A stretch of DNA of 28,855 nt, from positions 1 through 28,855 of the forward strand of contig JBBRQD010000073.1 of the NCBI GenBank assembly GCA_038227045.1, given 5' to 3'. The stretch's first letter is position 1. Each line of letters starts with the position of its first letter. The notes under the pieces were generated by a model. The model searched no databases, was not told the origin of the DNA, and saw only the letters and a list, made by a program, of their open reading frames with translations. This DNA is from JANXLS01 sp038227045 (GTDB lineage: Bacteria; Planctomycetota; SZUA-567; H5-PLA8). A program made the position numbers and the translations under genes. Shown piece by piece: positions 23,726 through 28,855 of the stretch.

Positions 23726-24058
23726 ATGTATCAGAAACAATTCGTGTGTGTATCGTTCATCGCAATTTTTTTGATCTCCTCAGCACGTTACGTCGTCGCC
23801 GCCGAAAAACTGTCCGATGCTGCGATCGCTCAAATCTCAGCGCTGCAGGACGAAAAGGCCCATCGCACTGTCGCGCAAAAAAAGATGGACTCGCAGTTGG
23901 TCTACTCCACGAAGACGCAGCGCGGCGAGGTCATCGCCGCGGCCGCTCCAGCCTTGAAAGCGGACGTGGGCATCGACGGCAACGGACGGGTCGTCGTCGA
24001 TATCGACGCCGCGAATGTGTCGCCGCAGTTGCTTAACGCGATCGCCGCATCCGGCTGA
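23726..24058 (+). CDS. N-terminal fragment (signal peptide and propeptide) of the interrupted S53-like peptidase
   Basis: This encodes 110 residues: a signal peptide (FVCVSFIAIFLISSARYVVA), then a hydrophilic propeptide ending VVVDIDAANVSPQLLNAIA and ASG. The ATG at 23726 has AGGAG seven bases upstream; the ATG at 23711 overlaps that site and is unlikely. The stop TGA at 24056-24058 is in the same frame as the following long frame. In relatives of this peptidase family, a segment like this (V-I-D-A, then LLxAIxxxGG) continues directly into FPDLHAIRALMPVGKIEEL, found here just after the stop. One base change of GGA to TGA would create the interruption. Nonsense mutation, sequencing error or readthrough are all possible. 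Confidence 0.75.
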   Translation: MYQKQFVCVSFIAIFLISSARYVVAAEKLSDAAIAQISALQDEKAHRTVAQKKMDSQLVYSTKTQRGEVIAAAAPALKADVGIDGNGRVVVDIDAANVSPQLLNAIAASG

Positions 24059-27000
24059 TTGGCAATCAATAGCTTTCCCGATTTGCACGCGATCCGGGCG
24101 TTGATGCCCGTTGGTAAGATTGAAGAATTAGCGGACCGCCTTGATGTCCGCTTTATCCGTCCAGCCATGGAAGGAAGCACGAATCCCGACTCGACCGGCG
24201 CGGTCGGAGCGGCAGGCGCGGCGGGGTGGGGTCCGATGCCCGGCACCGACGTGCTCGGCCGAACGCGCCCACGCCGCGCGCGGACGACATCGGCGGGCAA
24301 CGCTCAGACCGGCGTGGCGTCGCGCGCGGGTAGTTTCACGTCGCAGGGCGATATCACACATCAGGCAAAAGACGCGCGAGCAGCCTTCGGCATCGATGGC
24401 ACCGGAGTCAAAATCGGTGTCATGTCGGACGGCGTGGATGGGCTGTCCGCCGCACAGACGTCCGGCGATCTCGGTGCGGTGACGGTGCTGCCCGGGCAGG
24501 CGAGCACCGGCGACGAAGGCACAGCGATGCTGCAGATCGTTCACGACCTGGCTCCGGGCGCGCAACTTTTCTATGCGACGGCGAACAATGGCGTCGCCAG
24601 CTTTGCGCAGAACATCCGCGCGCTGCGCGATGCCGGCTGCAACATCATCATCGACGACTTCAGCTACTTCATCGAATCGCCGTTTCAGGATGCGGCGGTC
24701 TCGTTGGCGGTCAATGACGTGTCGTCCACCGGCGTGCTTTATTTCTCCTCCGCGCGCAATTCGGGGAACCTCACCCTTAATACGTCCGGCACGTGGGAAG
24801 GCGATTTCAAAGACGGCGGCGCGGCGCCGGGAACCATCGCGCGCGGCGGGCGGCTGCACGATTTCGGCGGTGGAACCCCGTTCAATATTGTCACGAAAAT
24901 CGACAGTGGTCAAAACCGCGCGGACCTGTTCTGGGCAGATCCTTTGGGCGGTTCGTCCAACGATTACGATCTCTATATCACGGACTCGGGCGGCAACGTG
25001 TTGCGCAGTTCGACGAATGTCCAGAACGGCACCCAGGATCCGTATGAGTCGGTCAACACCCTCAACGCAAACGAACGCATCGTCATCGTCAAATTCTCAG
25101 GCGCTGACCGGTTTCTGCATCTGGATACGGGCCGCGATGCGATCACGATCGGGACCAACGGCAATGTGCGCGGACACAACGCGTCCGGCGCGGCGAACGC
25201 CTTCAGCGTGTCAGCAACGGACGTCGCGAATTCGTTTCCCAACGCATTCTCGGGCGGCGCGACGAATCCGGTGGAGAAGTTCAGTTCGGACGGACCGCGG
25301 CGCATCTTTTTCAATCCCGATGGCAGCGCGATCACACCCGCCGATTTTTCTTCGACGGGCGGGCTGGTCTTGCAGAAACCCGATATCACCGCGGCCGACG
25401 GGGTGGTGACGATATCGAGTGTCAGCGGATTGAATCCGTTCTTCGGAACGTCGGCCGCCGCGCCTCACGCGGGTGCCATCGCGGCGCTAATCAAATCGTA
25501 TAATCCGACGCTGACCAACGCGCAGATTCGCACGGCCATGATGAGCACCGCGCTGGATATTCACGCGCCCGGTTTCGATGTCAATTCCGGTTCGGGTATC
25601 GTGATGGCCCTGCCGGCGGTTCAAGCCGCGCCCGCGCCGGCTGGACCCGTTTTTCAAGTCACTTCCGTTGCGCTCAACGGCACGGACGGCAATGGGAATG
25701 GCATAATCGACGCGAATGAATGCAACGAACTGAGCGTCACGCTCAAGAACATCGGCACTGCGGCGACCGGCATCAGTGCGACACTGTCATCCAGCATCGC
25801 CAGCGTCACGATCACTCAATCCATCTCGCCGTATCCGGATCTTGCCGCCGGCGCGGCCAGCGTCAACGTGTTGCCGTTCCACATCAGCACCTCGACGGAT
25901 TTCGGCGCCGGCACGCCCGTCGATCTGCTGTTGACTGTGACGGTCGCCGGAGGACCCACGTTTAAGCTCGGCGTCACGCCACCGTCCACGCCGCCATTTT
26001 CCGTGACGGGAACTCTGGCCATCGGTGACACACAGCAAACCGGGCGGCTCGCTCGCCTCGGCACCCCCAGCACGTGCGCCGCACCCAAAACCTGTCCCGG
26101 CCCAAACACAACCGTGGGGGCGCGTTTCTTTGATTCCTACTCCTTTACGAACTCCGGCAGCGTGAGCGCCTGCGTTACGGTTTCACTCGCGGATACTACA
26201 ATGAGCGGTAATGCCTATTGCGTCGCCTACTCGGGCAGTTTCGACCCGGTGAATCTCTGTACAAATTACCTGGCGGATATGAGTGTGAGCGATGAGTTGA
26301 CGACGATGTCGTTCAGCGTTGCGGCGGGCGCAACGTGTGTGATCGTGGTCCACGAAATTACTCCAGGCGCCGGCGTGCCAGGCTACACGCTGACCGTCGC
26401 CGGGCTTCCGCCTGCCACCTCGAACAACGGCGGTGCGTGCGTTGCGACCGATTTGGCGGTGACCGCGGGAGCGGTTCTTTCCGGGACCGACTGCACGGCG
26501 ACCTTCACGGCCACCGTGCAGAACAACGGTCCACTGGCCGCGACCAACGTGCGGCTGACTGATTTGCTTCCGCCCAACGCCACGTTCGTTTCGGCGATTG
26601 CGCCCAACGGCTGGATCGGCGCCACGCCGCCCGTTGGCAGCACGGGAACCGTGACCTTCAGCACCGCGAGTCTCGCGAACGGCGGGACGGCGAATTTCAC
26701 CGTTGTTGTAAAATTGAACACGAACACGCAAAACAATGGAACCTTTACCCACACCGTCGGCGTTAGCGCGCAGCAATCCGACATCAGCCCCGCGAACAAT
26801 TCAGCGACCGCGTCGGTGATCGTGATGTTGCCGGGAACGCCGTCGCTTTCAGTGTCGCCGGCGTCGGGTTCGGTCGGCTCGCCGATTCCGTTGAGCATTG
26901 TGGCCGCAATCGGAAACCCCATTGTTCCGCAGACGCTCGCGATTCAGCTTTCCGGCGTGCCGGCGACCGCAACACTCTCGGCGGGAACGAACAACGGCGG

Positions 27001-27886
27001 CGGCGTGTTCACGCTGACGCCGGGCCAGTTGACGGGCTTGAGCATCGCGGTTTCAGATGTCGGACCGTTTGCGCTTACCGTGACGGCGACCGGCACCGCG
27101 ACTGCCGTGTGCGCCGCCGCCGCGACGAATACGGTCACGCTTGGCGTGGATGTGGCGCCGGTGTTTTTAAGCGCCCCTTCGGCCGCGCCCGCGATCGGAT
27201 CGGCCCTGTTCTCGACGGTGGAAGTGTCGGGGTTGACGGTGCAGTTCACGGCGATTCCCAACCCGGCGGACACGATCGTGACGTGGGACTTCGGCGACGG
27301 TTCGCCCACGGTTCAGGGAAACAGCGTCCAGCATCTCTATGCCGCTGCCGGCGGCTTTACCGTGATCGCCACCGGACAGAACGCGCGCGCGGACTTGAAC
27401 ACCAGCGCGACAATTACGCTCACCGTCGCGGATGCGAAAACGCTCTCGGCAACGACCAGCCTGACGAAGACGAAGGCCGCGATCAAGCTGTCGACCACCA
27501 AAAATTCGCTCACGCTCAGCACATCTTTTCCGCTGACGAGTCCGGCGAAATTAATGGGTGGCGAAATCGTGACGTTCGCGATCAACGGATTGAACGAGAC
27601 CTTCGTGGTCAGCTCCAAAGGCAAAGCGGCCACCGCCGACGGCAGTTGCCAATTCAAGATTACGCCGTCCAGCAAAACGAAGGGCGGAATGGGATCGTTG
27701 AGTGTTAAACTGTCCGGAAACATCCAGGCGAAATTATTCAGCGGCGTGGCGCTAAATGCCTCGGGTTTCCCCACAAAAATCGTGGTTCAAACGAACTACC
27801 TGAACACGCCGTTCAGCGTCGTCCTTCCGGCGGTTTTCAAGAAAACCAAGACAGGCGCGACGGCGGGCGTGACGCAGCCGAAATGA
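24059..27886 (+). CDS. S53-like secreted serine peptidase with DUF11, PKD and novel C-terminal domains (continuation after in-frame TGA)
   Basis: The frame continues without a break of phase from 23726-24058; its own TTG start is arbitrary. Residues about 95-520 are a subtilase/sedolisin-like catalytic domain: GTGVKIGVMSDGVD (D124), GDEGTAMLQIVHDLAPGA with Glu (E153) where subtilisins have His, IIIDDFSYF, LYFSSARNSG, and the nucleophile in FFGTSAAAPHAGAIAAL (S465). This matches the S53-like Glu-Asp-Ser type. Next come a region like bacterial pre-peptidase C-terminal domains (about 690-800), a DUF11 domain (about 805-925, VQNNGPLAATNVRLTDLLPP), a PKD domain (TIVTWDFGDGSP) and a C-terminal domain related to that of the protein ending at 1372. 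As an extracellular peptidase it needs the upstream fragment for export. Without readthrough this part would be unsecreted and probably unexpressed. Confidence 0.85.
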   Translation: MAINSFPDLHAIRALMPVGKIEELADRLDVRFIRPAMEGSTNPDSTGAVGAAGAAGWGPMPGTDVLGRTRPRRARTTSAGNAQTGVASRAGSFTSQGDITHQAKDARAAFGIDGTGVKIGVMSDGVDGLSAAQTSGDLGAVTVLPGQASTGDEGTAMLQIVHDLAPGAQLFYATANNGVASFAQNIRALRDAGCNIIIDDFSYFIESPFQDAAVSLAVNDVSSTGVLYFSSARNSGNLTLNTSGTWEGDFKDGGAAPGTIARGGRLHDFGGGTPFNIVTKIDSGQNRADLFWADPLGGSSNDYDLYITDSGGNVLRSSTNVQNGTQDPYESVNTLNANERIVIVKFSGADRFLHLDTGRDAITIGTNGNVRGHNASGAANAFSVSATDVANSFPNAFSGGATNPVEKFSSDGPRRIFFNPDGSAITPADFSSTGGLVLQKPDITAADGVVTISSVSGLNPFFGTSAAAPHAGAIAALIKSYNPTLTNAQIRTAMMSTALDIHAPGFDVNSGSGIVMALPAVQAAPAPAGPVFQVTSVALNGTDGNGNGIIDANECNELSVTLKNIGTAATGISATLSSSIASVTITQSISPYPDLAAGAASVNVLPFHISTSTDFGAGTPVDLLLTVTVAGGPTFKLGVTPPSTPPFSVTGTLAIGDTQQTGRLARLGTPSTCAAPKTCPGPNTTVGARFFDSYSFTNSGSVSACVTVSLADTTMSGNAYCVAYSGSFDPVNLCTNYLADMSVSDELTTMSFSVAAGATCVIVVHEITPGAGVPGYTLTVAGLPPATSNNGGACVATDLAVTAGAVLSGTDCTATFTATVQNNGPLAATNVRLTDLLPPNATFVSAIAPNGWIGATPPVGSTGTVTFSTASLANGGTANFTVVVKLNTNTQNNGTFTHTVGVSAQQSDISPANNSATASVIVMLPGTPSLSVSPASGSVGSPIPLSIVAAIGNPIVPQTLAIQLSGVPATATLSAGTNNGGGVFTLTPGQLTGLSIAVSDVGPFALTVTATGTATAVCAAAATNTVTLGVDVAPVFLSAPSAAPAIGSALFSTVEVSGLTVQFTAIPNPADTIVTWDFGDGSPTVQGNSVQHLYAAAGGFTVIATGQNARADLNTSATITLTVADAKTLSATTSLTKTKAAIKLSTTKNSLTLSTSFPLTSPAKLMGGEIVTFAINGLNETFVVSSKGKAATADGSCQFKITPSSKTKGGMGSLSVKLSGNIQAKLFSGVALNASGFPTKIVVQTNYLNTPFSVVLPAVFKKTKTGATAGVTQPK

Positions 27887-28125
27887 GACGCGTTCGGTCT
27901 CGGAATAACTTCTCGGGGAAGTGCATGAACCCATTTCAGATAAATTCGTGCGCGTCCCCGTTATTACAACTGCCTCAGGAGCGCGGGCCTGATCCCCGCG
28001 CGATTATCCAAAGACCCAGCACATTCCCGGTGCTCATGACCTCGCGCAGGGAATGGAAATCGAAACAGAGGGAGGCTTAAAGAAGCAGCATTGGGCCACC
28101 CGCCCCCAGGATGACATTGCGGCGC
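27887..28125. other. Intergenic region between peptidase and membrane-protein gene
   Basis: No coding frame stands out. A perfect hairpin GCGCGGG-CCTGATC-CCCGCGC lies at 27981-28001 without a following T tract. It could be a weak terminator for either convergent gene or another palindromic element. Confidence 0.4.
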
Positions 28126-28731
28126 TCACGGATTCTTTTGCGCGGCGCGGCGACGGATTTGCCATTCGCATATAAACCATACTATAGAAAAAATTAGGAG
28201 CGCAGCTATGAAATCTGCTAAAGCATTAAGATAACGGATATGGTGATATCTAGGGTTTAAGAAAAAAGGTGTGTTGATTGAAAATATCATTGGATCGACC
28301 GCCATTGCTGAAATCGGCCAGCCAAAACACCTAAATGCCCCAAAGAATTCAAAAACTGGCCTTATGTTCGCCCAAATCAGCATACCCGCAGTAAACATTA
28401 GCACAATTGCGGTCGAGAGATGGGTTTGAAAGCGCCTTTTTTTAAGGAGCTTATATTGCTGAATCCACAACTCTATTGCACACCAAATTACTAAACATAT
28501 GAAGATCGCAATTGCGAGGTCTAGGACAACCATGACATGAAATATAACCCACTTCGGCTCAGTTGGAAGACCTGGTCCTGGGTCCGTAGATGTTATAAAT
28601 TCATTTGATGCCGCATTTAAAGGCCATCCATAGGTGGTTTTAATTGATTCCATCGTTCCGGAAGTTGGTTTGTTGGGCTTATCTTTCCAGTATATAGAAA
28701 AATCTAGGAATTCTACGTCAGGGCCTTTCAA
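28126..28731 (-). CDS. AT-rich hypothetical membrane protein, 5' end probably lost to an insertion sequence
   Basis: This encodes up to 201 residues with three predicted membrane helices: FHVMVVLDLAIAIFICLVIW, STAIVLMFTAGMLIWA and FIAALLIFSIVWFICEW. Before them is a soluble stretch with TYGWPLNA, and a basic tail (WQIRRRAAQKNP) ends the protein. No family or function is recognised. It is visibly AT-richer than the rest of the window, suggesting separate acquisition. The first codon of the frame (TTG at 28731) lies inside the left end of the ISAs1-type element, so the original N-terminus was probably displaced. The ATG at 28653 (MESIKTTYGWP) is the first ATG. Whether it is expressed is unclear. 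Confidence 0.6.
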   Translation of the reverse strand: MKGPDVEFLDFSIYWKDKPNKPTSGTMESIKTTYGWPLNAASNEFITSTDPGPGLPTEPKWVIFHVMVVLDLAIAIFICLVIWCAIELWIQQYKLLKKRRFQTHLSTAIVLMFTAGMLIWANIRPVFEFFGAFRCFGWPISAMAVDPMIFSINTPFFLNPRYHHIRYLNALADFIAALLIFSIVWFICEWQIRRRAAQKNP

Positions 28732-28855
28732 AAGTCCTCATTTTTCGTAGAGAAATAGCCGATCTTCTATTCAAAGGAGATCAGAAAAATGAGTGTTGCC
28801 GCTGAAATTTCGCTTTTCGATGCCTTCAAGCAGGTTCCCGATCCGCGCAAACCGC
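28719..28855 (+). mobile_element. Left end of an ISAs1-type insertion sequence (runs off the window)
   Basis: The segment starts with CAGGGCCTTTCAAAAGTCC, which has the CAGGGC start I associate with ISAs1-family terminal repeats, and leads after about 50 bases into the transposase start. The right end is outside the window, so neither the matching inverted repeat nor a target duplication can be checked. The exact boundary at 28719 is inferred. Confidence 0.55.
28789..28855 (+). CDS. ISAs1-family transposase, N-terminal fragment (cut by window end)
   Basis: Twenty-two codons are visible, reading MSVAAEISLFDAFKQVPDPR and continuing KP. The motif F-x-x-VPDPR-K is the start of the DDE_Tnp_1-associated N-terminal domain of ISAs1 transposases, usually followed by G-R-R-H. 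The ATG is preceded by AAAGGAGA eight bases upstream, a strong ribosome-binding site. The catalytic DDE part lies beyond the window. Confidence 0.75.
   Translation, partial: MSVAAEISLFDAFKQVPDPRKP

Noticed and set aside
24056..24058. TGA read as a sense codon through an altered genetic code
   Set aside because: Several other genes here (TOBE regulator, 1116-residue protein, fusion regulator, membrane protein) end naturally at TGA, so reassignment is unlikely. Local readthrough remains possible and is kept as a finding.

Overview
The window looks like chromosome of a PVC-group bacterium, most likely Verrucomicrobiota and less likely Planctomycetota. The main reason is the trio of a PSCyt1/PSCyt2/PSD1 cytochrome protein, a Tat-exported DUF1501 protein and a secreted leucine-rich-repeat protein, which is typical of those phyla. 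Large secreted PKD/DUF11 proteins and a Gram-negative oxyanion-type porin fit the same picture. The sequence is moderately GC-rich throughout, except for an AT-rich right edge. I see no rRNA, tRNA or CRISPR array.

Layout, left to right. (1) 2-1372: the 3' end of a large repeat-containing secreted protein. (2) 1373-2420: a gene-poor stretch with gene debris, including an open frame whose tail looks like a recombinase-associated protein, and a strong terminator. (3) 2421-4726: a compact two-gene unit with its own promoter and palindromes. It encodes a helix-turn-helix/TOBE (molybdate-type oxyanion sensor) regulator and a phosphate-selective-type porin. The junction carries three copies of a 9-bp arm that can form two mutually exclusive hairpins, one covering the porin start codon. 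(4) 4974-11134: a plus-strand operon of a tandem metallo-beta-lactamase-fold protein, a 1116-residue secreted protein and a PhyH-type dioxygenase. (5) 21129 down to 11140 on the minus strand: a long co-directional run. First come PSD1, DUF1501 and LRR. Then come a regulator fusing a LacI-type HTH to a GntR-type wHTH and UTRA domain, a TIM-barrel sugar isomerase/epimerase, deoC and an aldehyde dehydrogenase. Two matching palindromic operators flank the LRR/regulator gap. (6) 21272-23574, plus strand: an aminoglycoside-phosphotransferase-fold kinase overlapping a divergent enolase paralogue. (7) 23726-27886: an S53-like secreted serine peptidase gene interrupted by an in-frame TGA. (8) 28126-28855: an AT-rich membrane-protein gene whose 5' end runs into the left end of an ISAs1-type insertion sequence.

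How the parts may work together. The regulator-isomerase-DeoC-ALDH set reads as a catabolic operon: a sugar or deoxysugar phosphate is cleaved by DeoC to glyceraldehyde-3-phosphate and acetaldehyde, and ALDH oxidises the aldehyde. The TOBE regulator and porin read as an oxyanion-sensing and uptake pair. The kinase and enolase-like protein are translationally coupled and probably act on the same phosphorylated substrate, which I cannot name.

The region is also rich in long intergenic hairpins: two copies of one element at 17992 and 23555, and single elements at 12677 and 21150. One of them supplies the stop codon of the enolase-like gene. The observations most worth checking are the alternative hairpins at the regulator/porin junction, the LacI-GntR fusion regulator with its paired operators, the kinase/enolase-like pair, and the in-frame TGA in the peptidase gene.
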